DNA from: Massilibacillus massiliensis
GTDB taxonomy: Bacteria > Bacillota > Negativicutes > FLKF01
Direction: 5' to 3'
Length of the DNA: 64,000 bases
Assembly (NCBI RefSeq): GCF_900086705.1
Contig: NZ_LT575483.1
Location: 879,709-943,708 of the forward strand
The notes under the pieces: generated by a model
What the model saw: the letters and a program-made list of their open reading frames with translations, nothing else
Database searches by the model: none
What the model was told of the DNA's origin: nothing
Program-made: the position numbers and the translations under genes
Shown: one piece after another, positions 55,872 through 64,000 of the stretch
How the letters are laid out: each line of letters begins with the position of its first letter
Numbering within the stretch: position 1 is the stretch's first letter

Positions 55872-58178
55872 CTAAATTTTCTTTATATCAATACCTGCCG
55901 TATGCAAGGACATCGCACAAACTGGTGCAAATGCTGTAGGCAACATAATATTAGAATTCGTTCCTTTTTTATGTGCACGTTTCATTTCCGGTGCCACTCT
56001 GCCAAATCCAAAATACGTGAACGCAGAATCCGGACGAATTCCCTGACTCACCAAAATCGTCGCAGGCTGTTTACCAAACTCCGAAGAAATCTCAACCTTA
56101 TCCCCATTCTGTAAACCACGTTTTCCCGCAGTCTCCGGATGCATCCACAGTCTATTTTCCGGCATCAATTCATTCAGCCAAGGCACATTATGCGTATGCG
56201 CATTCGTGTGTACGGCAACTTTTCCCTGAATAAAATACAGCTGGTCATCCTCTTTTAGCTTCACTTCACGATATTTTGGCACCTCACGCCCCGGGAATAA
56301 TTCTTCCACTTCGCTAGAAGCCATCTCCATCTTTTTACTTGGTGTTTTTAAGCTTAATAGTGGACTCGGAATGATGCCCTGCTCATTCACTTTAGATGCC
56401 GCTGCCGGAAATTTTTTCACAAAAGCTGCCACCGATTTTGGATCACGTAAATATACAGAAGGCACCCCAAAATCAAGAAAACCTTTTTCTTTTGCCTTTT
56501 CTACTAAATCTTTGCGTCCGCCCATTTGTATGCGTCTCATTTCTTCGATGTCTTTCCATGGGAAATATGCACCCAAGCCCATTTTTTCAGCAAGTTCTTT
56601 GAAAATCTGCCAATTCGGCTTCGTATCATATACTGGCTCCACCGTCTTCTGACGCAATGTATATTTCGGTGCTCCGCCAGAGGCATCATTAAAGCCTTCA
56701 TCGCGCTCTAAGAATGTACTTTCCGGTAAAACAACATCTGCAAAATGTGCTGTATCTGTAATATACAAATCAGAGACAACGAGCAAGTCCAATTTTAGTA
56801 AAGATTCTCTGACTCGATTGGTATTCGATTGACTGATCATCGGATTATTCCGATAGACAAACCAACCTTTGATTGGATATGGTTTTTCCGTTAAAATCGC
56901 TTCCGGCAAATAGTGAACTACGCCATCACCTTTCGGTATAAAATAGTTTTGATGCCCCTTGACACCTGCACCATCTACTCGCTGTTTCATCTTTGGAAAT
57001 TTAGGAAGTTTTGGCGATTTAATGGTCGGAACCACTTCACTGCCAACCAATTTATTTATCATTGCAGCATTCTTGCCAAAGAATATCCCCCCTGGGACTT
57101 CACAATTGCCGATCAGCAGATTTACGTTAATCGCAGCTCTTCTAAATTCAAATTCTTCCGGTGTAGTGCCTGTGCGCCACCCCCAGTCAAGTGCTGCTTG
57201 CGGGCTGGCAGCTGCAAATTCTTTCGCAATACGTTCAATATCTTTTGCCGCTATTCCCGTTTCTTTTTCTGCCCATTCCGGCGTGGTTGTTTCAACAGAA
57301 GCTTGAATTGCATCAAACCCAACTGTAAATGTATCCACGAATGCTTTATCATACAATCTATCGCGAATGATTACGTGTGTCAGTGCCAAAATAAACGCCA
57401 AATCAGTTCCAGGTTTTATCGGATGCCATTCCGTTGCCTTCGCGGAAGTCACCGAAAATCTAGGATCAATTGAAATCAGTTTCGCACCTTTTCTAAGTGC
57501 ATTCATCAGTGAACGCGCTTGTGAAACATTGATCCCTTCAAAAAGATTTCGGCCTAATGTGATTAAATATTTTACATTACCATAATCAACATTGACTGAA
57601 TTCGTACCAAAAACAATATCTCTGGCAACAGTTCGTCCAAACGGACAAGTCGATTCATGTGTAAAAGTATTGGGTGAACCATATGCATTTGCAAACGTAT
57701 CCATATATTTTTTATGAATCCCGCCACGACACGAAAATGCCATCGACTCCGGACCATACTTCTCTTTTATTTCCGTCATTTTTTCTGCTATATAATCATA
57801 CGCTTCCTCCCAGGAAACTTCTTTCCACTTATTTTCGCCACGCTCACCTTGACGAATCAATGGTTTTTTTACCCGTTCCTGATCATAGGTTTGAGATAAA
57901 GCTGCGGCACCGCGGGCACAAAGCGTTCCCCCTGTAGAAGACCATTCCGGATTACCGGCAATGAAATCAACCTTACCATCTTTTACGCTGACTTCCATTG
58001 GACAACGTGTCGTACACATTTCACAATATGTACGGATCTTTTTTCTCTCCCCTTGTTTGCTTTCATCCGCTGCAAACAAAACGTTTTTTTCTAAATTGCT
58101 CGCCATTGCTACCGTTACGGCAGTCGCCCCAGATAACTTCAAAAAAGTCCTGCGCGAAATATTCTTTTTCATTTTCAA
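55872..58178 (-). CDS. Molybdopterin oxidoreductase, thiosulfate/polysulfide reductase type
   Basis: The 768 residues start with a Tat signal (SRRTFLK, then a hydrophobic stretch), so the enzyme acts outside the cytoplasm. A 4Fe-4S motif follows (CEMCTTRCPMEV...LCARG). The likely metal ligand is the Cys of HESTCPFGR near residue 175, as in PsrA/PhsA. The C-terminal molydopterin-binding domain is complete (NALMPENRLW region onward). The substrate may be polysulfide, thiosulfate, tetrathionate or an arsenic oxyanion; sequence alone does not decide. The start is TTG after GGAGGGAG, with an ATG two codons later. It is followed by its FeS and membrane subunits. Confidence 0.9.
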   Translation of the reverse strand: MKMKKNISRRTFLKLSGATAVTVAMASNLEKNVLFAADESKQGERKKIRTYCEMCTTRCPMEVSVKDGKVDFIAGNPEWSSTGGTLCARGAAALSQTYDQERVKKPLIRQGERGENKWKEVSWEEAYDYIAEKMTEIKEKYGPESMAFSCRGGIHKKYMDTFANAYGSPNTFTHESTCPFGRTVARDIVFGTNSVNVDYGNVKYLITLGRNLFEGINVSQARSLMNALRKGAKLISIDPRFSVTSAKATEWHPIKPGTDLAFILALTHVIIRDRLYDKAFVDTFTVGFDAIQASVETTTPEWAEKETGIAAKDIERIAKEFAAASPQAALDWGWRTGTTPEEFEFRRAAINVNLLIGNCEVPGGIFFGKNAAMINKLVGSEVVPTIKSPKLPKFPKMKQRVDGAGVKGHQNYFIPKGDGVVHYLPEAILTEKPYPIKGWFVYRNNPMISQSNTNRVRESLLKLDLLVVSDLYITDTAHFADVVLPESTFLERDEGFNDASGGAPKYTLRQKTVEPVYDTKPNWQIFKELAEKMGLGAYFPWKDIEEMRRIQMGGRKDLVEKAKEKGFLDFGVPSVYLRDPKSVAAFVKKFPAAASKVNEQGIIPSPLLSLKTPSKKMEMASSEVEELFPGREVPKYREVKLKEDDQLYFIQGKVAVHTNAHTHNVPWLNELMPENRLWMHPETAGKRGLQNGDKVEISSEFGKQPATILVSQGIRPDSAFTYFGFGRVAPEMKRAHKKGTNSNIMLPTAFAPVCAMSLHTAGIDIKKI

Positions 58179-58193
58179 AACTCTCCCTCCACT

Positions 58194-59117
58194 TTATTCC
58201 GATTTAGCAACTTTTGAAGCCTTATCCTTTATTTTTTGAATTCCCATCGTTGTTGCTAAACTCGTGTAGTCCGACATATCATTCGGAACAAGCACAATTC
58301 CCCCTCTTTCTTTTACACTTTCATAGAGTAAACTCATAGATTTTAATTTAACCGCGATATCATTTTCCTCATAAATTTTTGCAGCATTCACAAAATTTTC
58401 AGCAATTTCACATTCTGCCGAAGCAAGAATAATTCTCGCTCTTCGTTCACGTTCTGCCTGCGCTTCTCGTGACATAGCATCTTGCAGCGCTTCTGGAATA
58501 ATAACATCACGAATTTCCACCGATTGTACAGCGATGCCCCAAGCTTCAGTTCTTTGATCAATCATGTTCTGTAAATGTATATCAATATTTTCTCTTCCAG
58601 CCAGCATATCCGATAACATCGTCTTTCCAATCACATCTCTAAGGGCTGTTTGTGCTGCCCATGAAACAGCCTCCAAATAATCAGCGACTTCTAATGCTGC
58701 TTTTTCAGCATCCCATACAACCCAAAATAAGATCGCATCCACATCGACTGGTACATTATCCTTTGTCAACGTCTGCTCTGCGTTAAATGCACTCGCATGA
58801 ATCCGCTGGTCAATCCAATATGGAACTGTATCAATTAACGGAATTGTAAAAAACAAGCCTGGGCCTGCTAACCGGTGAAATTTTCCCAGTCTTAAAACCA
58901 CGGCTTTTTCCCATTGCTGTGCAACTTTCAATGATTGTGAAGCAATAACCGCCAAAATAAATCCGGCAACAATCCATAAGCACTCATCTTGTACATATGC
59001 GTAACGGAAAAAGCCGGCAAAAACTGCCAAAAATATAACAAATGGCAAAAAGGTTTTTGGCGTATTTGATTTCTTGGTCGAAATTTTTATATTCTGCTTA
59101 TTTGAAAAACTCTCCAT
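58194..59117 (-). CDS. Slipin (SPFH/band 7 membrane protein)
   Basis: The 307 residues have two N-terminal hydrophobic segments (about 23-40 and 46-62) followed by an SPFH/PHB domain (EKAVVLRLGKFHRLAGPGLFFTIPLIDTVPYWIDQRIHASAFNAEQTLTKDNVPVDVDAILFWVV) and a coiled-coil tail with AMSREAQAERERRARIILA. Slipins form membrane ring assemblies and organise membrane patches. It lies 13 nt after the GntR gene and 15 nt before the molybdoenzyme gene, so it is part of that operon. A role in housing the respiratory complex is inference. Confidence 0.92.
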   Translation of the reverse strand: MESFSNKQNIKISTKKSNTPKTFLPFVIFLAVFAGFFRYAYVQDECLWIVAGFILAVIASQSLKVAQQWEKAVVLRLGKFHRLAGPGLFFTIPLIDTVPYWIDQRIHASAFNAEQTLTKDNVPVDVDAILFWVVWDAEKAALEVADYLEAVSWAAQTALRDVIGKTMLSDMLAGRENIDIHLQNMIDQRTEAWGIAVQSVEIRDVIIPEALQDAMSREAQAERERRARIILASAECEIAENFVNAAKIYEENDIAVKLKSMSLLYESVKERGGIVLVPNDMSDYTSLATTMGIQKIKDKASKVAKSE

Positions 59118-59130
59118 ATCTCTAGCACCT

Positions 59131-59514
59131 CTATTTTCTATCTTTGATTTTATTTGTTAATCTTTCTATAATGTACGCTTCAGTAAATCCTAAAGATAAT
59201 GTCGTCTTGATAAACTCCTCCAAAATTTTATCAAGTTCTTTCTCTTTTTCATCATTCTCAACCCCCGTTGGAATTGCACATACAAAAGTTCCTCGCCCTT
59301 GCTGGGTTGAAATGATTCCCTCTCGCTCTAATTCTGAATACGACCGTGCCACCGTATTACTGTTCACCCTTAAATCCACGGCCATTTGTCGAACAGTTGG
59401 CAATTTTGCACCTTGTACATATACGCCTGTAAGAATTAGCAGCTTTAGCCCTTCTTTTAGCTGAATGTATACTGGCACACCACTCTTTGTATCTATCTTA
59501 ATCAGTAAAACCAC
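59131..59514 (-). CDS. GntR-family regulator, YtrA subfamily
   Basis: The 127 residues include a winged helix (GVPVYIQLKEGLKLLILTGVYVQGAKLPTVRQMAVDLRVNSNTVARSYSELEREGIISTQQGRGTFV) and only a short C-terminal helical tail, as in YtrA. YtrA-type proteins repress their own operon, often with transport or membrane genes. The start is unclear: GTG at 59514 is too close to AAAGGAAG, and an in-frame CTG three codons later has better spacing. A palindromic operator candidate lies upstream. Confidence 0.88.
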   Translation of the reverse strand: MVLLIKIDTKSGVPVYIQLKEGLKLLILTGVYVQGAKLPTVRQMAVDLRVNSNTVARSYSELEREGIISTQQGRGTFVCAIPTGVENDEKEKELDKILEEFIKTTLSLGFTEAYIIERLTNKIKDRK

Positions 59515-59581
59515 TTCCTTTGAGCGCGAATCATCTATAAATACACATGATTATGTAGAATTATCTGTAAAGATTATAACA

Positions 59582-59603
59582 TTGTATTAATGTATTAGTA
59601 CAA
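59582..59603. promoter_or_regulatory. Palindromic operator candidate for the GntR regulator
   Basis: A 22-bp palindrome with half sites TTGTATTAATG and TTGTACTAATA (9 of 11 matching) lies between the GntR and glutamate-synthase-like genes. TATAAT (minus strand) follows it toward GntR, so a repressor here would block that promoter. The 355-nt divergent gap holds nothing else I can name apart from AT-rich promoter sequence. Confidence 0.65.
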
Positions 59604-59869
59604 TATTATAATCTTATTACAATTTATGATCGCAATAAATAAATCTAATTGATGGATTTTTTTGTACTGTGCATATTTTTATCTGTAAACTCTATGAAAC
59701 CAGCCAAATTTATTCCCATCCTATCACTTATCAACAAAGCTACATAAATTTGCACAAACTTTTGTTGATAACTTCCTTTGTTCGTTTTTTACACGAATAC
59801 AAAAACTGCATCCTATTGGTTTATTTCTTCATAAATCGCATATACTACTAAAAAAACAAAGGAAACATT

Positions 59870-61264
59870 ATGAAAATAACAGCTTATCTTAACTGGATTT
59901 TGATATTGACATCTTTTTTAACAATTTTAATACTTACTTTACTGGTTTTGGCAAAACCTATTTTTCGGTTTGCAACAAAAAAAATAACCAATCATGCCTT
60001 AAATCTTTTACTTACAGAAACCTATACGAAAAATATAATCGAAATACTGCCCTCTTTTAAACGTTTTTCTATTCTAAATTTTTTAGAATTAAGCCTGCGT
60101 GCAGAAGAAGGAAAAATCATCAATCGCCCCCTTGGTTCCGTTAAACATTTTCCGGGCTATGATAACTTAATGTTCAATCCGCGCCAGCTTACAAAACTTT
60201 CACTTCCATTTGATACACCGATTGATATGTCTGTAACCATAGGTCCAAATGTACAAAAGCCTATGACGATAAAAATCCCCCTAATGATTGGCGGCATGGC
60301 CTATGGCTTATCCTTAAGCGAGGAAGCTAAGACAGCCTTAGCCAAAGCATCAAAACGATTACATACAGCCACTTGTTCTGGCGAAGGTCCTTTTCTGCCC
60401 GCAGAGGCAGCAGAAGCTGGCAAATTTGTTTTACAAATTTGTCAATGGTCGTGGGGTGCGAGAACCAACGAACAAATTCAATCGGCTGCTATGTTGGAAG
60501 TCAAAATGGGACAAGGTGCGGATCTAGGCACAACGACCATCGAAGCAGCAGACTTTGCCGGTAAAGCGCAAGTACTTTCGGGATTAAGACCAAATGAGAA
60601 TGCAGTCTCTCTACCGGCACCACCAGGTGTTGAAAAAAAAGAAGATTGGCCGGCATTTATGCAAAACTTACGTCAGCGAGCCAACGGAATCCCAATTGCA
60701 TTAAAACTTATGGCAACAGACCGAATCGAAAAGGAATTGGCTTTTGCTGTGGAACTAGGCTTTGATGCAATCGTAATCGGCGGCGCTGAAGGCGGCTCTC
60801 ATGGAACACCGCCAATTAAGCAAGATGACTTTGGTATACCGGGGTTAATTGCTTTAACACGTGCAAAACATTACTTAGGCGATAGACCTATCAGCTTAAT
60901 TGCCGCTGGCGGTTATTTTACACCGGGCCAATGTCTGAAAGCCTTAGCCTTAGGCGCAGACGCCATTTACCTCGGCACTGTCCCTCTATTTGCACTGACA
61001 CATAATCAAATCGAAAAAATACTTCCGTGGGAACCGCCAACTACATTGGTTTATTATAATTCTTCAACGAAAACACAGCTAAACATAGAACAGTCAGCAG
61101 TCAGCGTAACAAATACCTTTACTTCCATGATTTTGGAAATGCAAGAAGCAATGCGTGCATTGGGCAAAGCCTCCTTAAAAGAACTAAGTTCTAATGATCT
61201 CGTTGCCTTAGACAGCTTCAGTGCAAAAGCGGCAGGGGTCAAACGAACCTCATTTTTAAGATAA
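59870..61264 (+). CDS. FMN-binding glutamate-synthase-like membrane protein
   Basis: The 464 residues start with one membrane helix (about 9-30). The rest matches the FMN-binding barrel of glutamate synthase large subunit (IPLMIGGMAYGLSLSEEAKTALAKA, ATCSGEGPFLPAE, MGQGADLGTT, IVIGGAEGGSHGTPP, LIAAGGYFTPGQCLKALALGADAIYLGT). The glutaminase and FeS parts are missing, so it is not a full glutamate synthase. These truncated, membrane-tethered forms are widespread and their reaction is unknown. AAAGGAAAC precedes the ATG. Confidence 0.87.
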   Translation: MKITAYLNWILILTSFLTILILTLLVLAKPIFRFATKKITNHALNLLLTETYTKNIIEILPSFKRFSILNFLELSLRAEEGKIINRPLGSVKHFPGYDNLMFNPRQLTKLSLPFDTPIDMSVTIGPNVQKPMTIKIPLMIGGMAYGLSLSEEAKTALAKASKRLHTATCSGEGPFLPAEAAEAGKFVLQICQWSWGARTNEQIQSAAMLEVKMGQGADLGTTTIEAADFAGKAQVLSGLRPNENAVSLPAPPGVEKKEDWPAFMQNLRQRANGIPIALKLMATDRIEKELAFAVELGFDAIVIGGAEGGSHGTPPIKQDDFGIPGLIALTRAKHYLGDRPISLIAAGGYFTPGQCLKALALGADAIYLGTVPLFALTHNQIEKILPWEPPTTLVYYNSSTKTQLNIEQSAVSVTNTFTSMILEMQEAMRALGKASLKELSSNDLVALDSFSAKAAGVKRTSFLR

Positions 61265-61360
61265 TAAACTGACGATGCCTCACACCGCCAACACAATAGA
61301 TAAACTGCATAGCAAGTATTCAATCATTCACACTGCCGCTGTATCAAAAGTTCTGTAAAT

Positions 61361-61398
61361 AAAAAAGAAACTCCTGAAAATTCAGGAGTTTCTTTTTT
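61361..61398 (+). terminator. Terminator of the glutamate-synthase-like gene
   Basis: An 18-bp stem AAAAAAGAAACTCCTGAA (61361-61378 with 61381-61398) ends in T6 on the plus strand. Confidence 0.93.
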
Positions 61399-61466
61399 AT
61401 ATTCGCTAAATCATAACCAACAAACGCACGCGCTTGCAACTCAGATTTATTACATTTTAAGGTACA

Positions 61467-61555
61467 TGGTGCCGAGGACCGGAATCGAACCGGTACGGAT
61501 ATTTCTATCCGCGGGATTTTAAGTCCCGTGCGTCTGCCAGTTCCGCCACCCCGGC
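61467..61555 (-). tRNA. tRNA-Leu (anticodon TAA)
   Basis: Minus-strand cloverleaf with acceptor GCCGGGG/CCTCGGC and encoded CCA. The anticodon loop CTTAAAA gives TAA. The long variable arm (CGGATAGAAATATCCG) and GGTTCGATTCC T arm are typical of a class II tRNA. Confidence 0.97.
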
Positions 61556-61563
61556 ATTATAAA

Positions 61564-61637
61564 TGGAGCGGGTGAAGGGAATCGAACCCTCGTGACTAGC
61601 TTGGAAGGCTAGGGCTCTACCATTGAGCTACACCCGC
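61564..61637 (-). tRNA. tRNA-Gly (anticodon TCC)
   Basis: Minus-strand cloverleaf with acceptor GCGGGTG/CACCCGC and encoded CCA. The anticodon loop CTTCCAA gives TCC. It lies 8 nt before tRNA-Leu, so the two are processed from one transcript. Confidence 0.97.
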
Positions 61638-61716
61638 ATGCAATACTTAATTGCTTGTATATGTTAACATAAAAATCGCAGCTTGTAAATATAAAAAATG
61701 CAGAAATATAAATAAA

Positions 61717-62280
61717 TTATCTTCGATTATCCAAATAACCGGCTGCAAGATCGGCCATATGGAGTAATGTTACAATTCTATGTTGTTCCATTGCTTTGGA
61801 TAAAGATTGTGTTGTCGTATAATCTGATCCTGAAAAACTTCCCATATGCCAGCGTATCGCCATGATTTCATCCAAAGTCAGCGCAATAAATTGCTGCAGC
61901 ATAATCACTGATTTTTCTCCGTGCCCCAACGGAACTGTATCATCAATTCGATAAAAAGCAACTTGTTCCCAAACGCCTTTTTCATTTTTTCTGTTACGAT
62001 AATCAATTTTGTAAAAATTCACCTTACATATATCATGCAGTAAAGAAGTAATGATAACACTTGCTTCACTGATATCATCCAATTCATACATATGACAAAG
62101 TTTACTCATATGATCGTATACATCAAGACTATGTTCCAGCAAACCGCCTTCATACGCACCATGATACTTCGTACTCGCAGGTGCTGTAAAAAAATCTGTT
62201 TGGTTTTCTAAATAGTTTATAAAATTTTCTATGCCATCGCGATTCGTAGAACGTAATAAACTCAAAAACTTTTCTTTCAA
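61717..62280 (-). CDS. HD-domain hydrolase
   Basis: About 187 residues of an HD-domain protein: YEGGLLEHSLDVYDHM supplies the first His, SLLHDICKVNFYK the HD pair, and LLHMADLAAGYL the last Asp. It resembles the HD proteins that act on nucleotides or oligonucleotide ends, but the substrate is unknown. A TTG start at 62280 is chosen, because GAGGTGA lies 5 nt before it; an upstream TTG has no ribosome site. It lies just downstream of nothing on its strand and before the tRNAs. Confidence 0.75.
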   Translation of the reverse strand: MKEKFLSLLRSTNRDGIENFINYLENQTDFFTAPASTKYHGAYEGGLLEHSLDVYDHMSKLCHMYELDDISEASVIITSLLHDICKVNFYKIDYRNRKNEKGVWEQVAFYRIDDTVPLGHGEKSVIMLQQFIALTLDEIMAIRWHMGSFSGSDYTTTQSLSKAMEQHRIVTLLHMADLAAGYLDNRR

Positions 62281-62420
62281 AATCGTCACCTCAATCAAGT
62301 TAATAAAAACTTATTATATCATATTTATTTGCAACTTTTATCAAAAATTTTGCAATAAAATATACTATATCCAAATACCTCTTTTTTATTACACCTTGAT
62401 GAACACTCGTAAGAAATCAT

Positions 62421-62470
62421 AAAAATCACGTCTGCTTAATTGATACATGAATTAAACAGACGTGATTTTT
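62421..62470. terminator. Bidirectional terminator after the transporter gene
   Basis: A 21-bp imperfect stem AAAAATCACGTCTGcTTAATT (62421-62441 with 62450-62470) has A5 and T5 feet. Confidence 0.9.
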
Positions 62471-62499
62471 TCATGCTTATATTTATTTGCTGGACTTCT

Positions 62500-63858
62500 C
62501 TACATCGCCCTAGTATGAATTTCTGTTATAATCTGGCCATGTCTGTCATCACTTAAATCATACAAAAACTTAATAACTAAAGCCGCACAAAAAATCGTAA
62601 CCGCCGGATATAATAACAATAATCCTTTTATCCCTAATAAGGCTGTACCTGACTGCTGTGCATTCGGAATATAGCCAACTAAAGAAAGCCCTATTCCCGA
62701 AGCAAAACCCGATAAAGATTGGGCAATTTTACGAGAAAAATTGAAGAATGAAAAAGTAATACCTTCTCGTCTTTCACCTGTTTTCCATTCGCCATAGTCA
62801 ATTGCATCAGATACAAATGCCCAAGTAATTCCATTCGGAATACTGATTCCAACGAAAGCAATACTTGCTAAAATTGTAAAAGTAATCAGATCTCCAGGAA
62901 TCATAAAATTAATTAAATCTGCAATTGTACTAATTGCAAAACCAATTAAAGCCGTATTCTTTTTACCAAAACGTTTTGCTAGCCTAGGAATCAAAGTAAT
63001 TCCAAGACATGAACAACCAATTGTGATGAAACTAATATAAGGCATAAAACTAATATCGCCAAGATTATATTGACAATAATAAATTAGCATTGCGGATTTT
63101 ATATTGTAAGCAGAAATCGTAAATAAGGTCATAAAAATCAAGATTAGAAGTGGCTTATTGGTATATACAGCCCGTGCCATGGCCTTAAATGAAAATTGTT
63201 TATCCGCACTTATTTTTTTCGCAACCACAACTTCTTTACAATTTTTATAACAAAAATAAAAAGCAATCACTCCGATGCAAGATGTAAGCGCTACTACAGA
63301 TGGCCAAGCAATCTGTGGATTATCAAACTGCTTAATCAATGGAACAACAATAACACTCGTAATAAGCAAAGCGCCTAATGAACCAGCTTGCCGCCAGGAA
63401 GCCAATGAAGCACGATCCAGCGGATTTTGTGTCATTGCGGCACCAAGTGCCCCGTAAGGTACATTCGTGAAAGAATAGCCAACCCCCCACGCCATATAAG
63501 TTAGATAGCCAAAAATAATTTTAGATGTGGTCGACATCTCTGGAGATAAAAACACAAAAATAGATAAAACGCCTAATACAATACTGCTGAGAAACATAAC
63601 TTTTCTGAATTTCCCCTTTTCAGCGTCATCCGGTCTTCCATCAATCACAGCGCCGGCAATAGGATCCATAAAAGCATCAAAAATCTTTGTTATTAAAAAA
63701 ATACTCCCCGCAGCAGCCGCAGGTATCCCAAACACATCTGTATAAAACTTAAGTAAATAAATTTGCCCCATATCAAACATAAAACCATTACCAAAATCCC
63801 CTAGACCATAAGAAAACTTTTCCTTTAACGTCAACCTTTTTTCTTCAGTACACATCAA
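62500..63858 (-). CDS. GPH-family sugar:cation symporter (MelB-like)
   Basis: The 452 residues form 12 membrane helices. KEKFSYGLGDFGNGFMFDMGQIYLLKFYTDVFG at the N-terminus, FDAFMDPIAGAVIDGR and TNVPYGALGAAMTQNPLDRASLASWRQAGS are hallmarks of the glycoside-pentoside-hexuronide family. It imports a sugar or uronide with sodium or protons. No sugar enzyme is visible beside it, so the substrate is open. AGGAGG precedes the start (TTG at 63858, with ATG one codon later). The 142 nt beyond it to the window edge show nothing I can name. Confidence 0.9.
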   Translation of the reverse strand: MMCTEEKRLTLKEKFSYGLGDFGNGFMFDMGQIYLLKFYTDVFGIPAAAAGSIFLITKIFDAFMDPIAGAVIDGRPDDAEKGKFRKVMFLSSIVLGVLSIFVFLSPEMSTTSKIIFGYLTYMAWGVGYSFTNVPYGALGAAMTQNPLDRASLASWRQAGSLGALLITSVIVVPLIKQFDNPQIAWPSVVALTSCIGVIAFYFCYKNCKEVVVAKKISADKQFSFKAMARAVYTNKPLLILIFMTLFTISAYNIKSAMLIYYCQYNLGDISFMPYISFITIGCSCLGITLIPRLAKRFGKKNTALIGFAISTIADLINFMIPGDLITFTILASIAFVGISIPNGITWAFVSDAIDYGEWKTGERREGITFSFFNFSRKIAQSLSGFASGIGLSLVGYIPNAQQSGTALLGIKGLLLLYPAVTIFCAALVIKFLYDLSDDRHGQIITEIHTRAM

Positions 63859-64000
63859 ACATTAGCCTCCTGGTTTTTTCTAATATCGATTTTGATTTAA
63901 AAATAAATTCTTGTACTGTTATGATTATTCTGATTATTTTGGTACGATATGCTTCTCCAATTTGGAACATTACACTTCTAAAAATCCCACCTCCAAGCCC

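Overview
The window is one contiguous stretch of AT-rich bacterial chromosome with intact housekeeping genes and no phage, plasmid or intact transposon. The gene set points to an endospore-forming anaerobic member of the Bacillota. Supporting genes and signals are spoVT, fin and spo0F with candidate sporulation promoters, the RNA polymerase delta subunit, a T-box leader, and the mfd-spoVT-flippase-mazG-hup and spo0F-pyrG-rpoE-argS gene orders. A dedicated GlnRS, a fused large PurL, an E. coli-type SpeD and a molybdopterin respiratory enzyme fit the Negativicutes (Sporomusa/Pelosinus relatives) best. That placement is inference.

Layout. 0-4 kb: the end of a PhoR-like kinase on the plus strand faces phoU and pstB on the minus strand, with a clear PhoP box in front of pstB; then an SDR gene, an OmpR-type regulator and a small zinc-ribbon membrane protein. 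4-21 kb: a long minus-strand run of core genes (hup, mazG, a MurJ/SpoVB-like flippase, spoVT, mfd, fin, a LysM-M23 peptidase, spo0F, a Yip1-like protein, sppA, pyrG, rpoE, argS, a DUF1934 gene). 21-27.6 kb: a DUF2156 gene, purL behind a structured leader, speD, and a YhcH-type gene. 27.7-29.6 kb (plus strand): a T-box leader with adjacent alanine codons at the specifier position controls an Lrp-type regulator and an alanine-type aminotransferase. 29.6-34 kb: two CheX-type genes, one fused to a receiver domain; amt-glnB; a TRIC/UPF0126 membrane protein. 34-46 kb: an FAD protein, putP, an ArsB/NhaD-type transporter, glnS, an HD protein, tcdA, ybaK, a metallophosphoesterase and small unknown genes. 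46-59.5 kb: a chemoreceptor, a six-gene molybdenum cofactor cluster (two moeA-type genes, moaC, moaA, a MOSC gene, mogA) behind a structured leader with a terminator, and a GntR-slipin-PsrA-PsrB-PsrC-FeS operon. 59.8-64 kb: a glutamate-synthase-like membrane protein, tRNA-Leu and tRNA-Gly, an HD protein and a GPH-type transporter.

How they work together. The clearest functional block is 48-59.5 kb. A Tat-exported molybdopterin enzyme, its FeS and NrfD subunits and an extra polyferredoxin lie next to the genes that make the cofactor. A GntR/YtrA regulator and a slipin lead that operon. The phosphate block, the amt-glnB pair and the sporulation genes carry regulatory sites consistent with their known roles.

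The most unusual feature is a pair of about 150-bp inverted elements at 42.2 and 43.6 kb. They share an invariant loop, and their stems differ by four compensatory base-pair changes. They lie 3' of tcdA and of a 70-residue peptide gene with a Cys/Arg/Tyr-rich tail. Other structured intergenic DNA lies at 2.1, 20.8, 26.0 and 37.3 kb.
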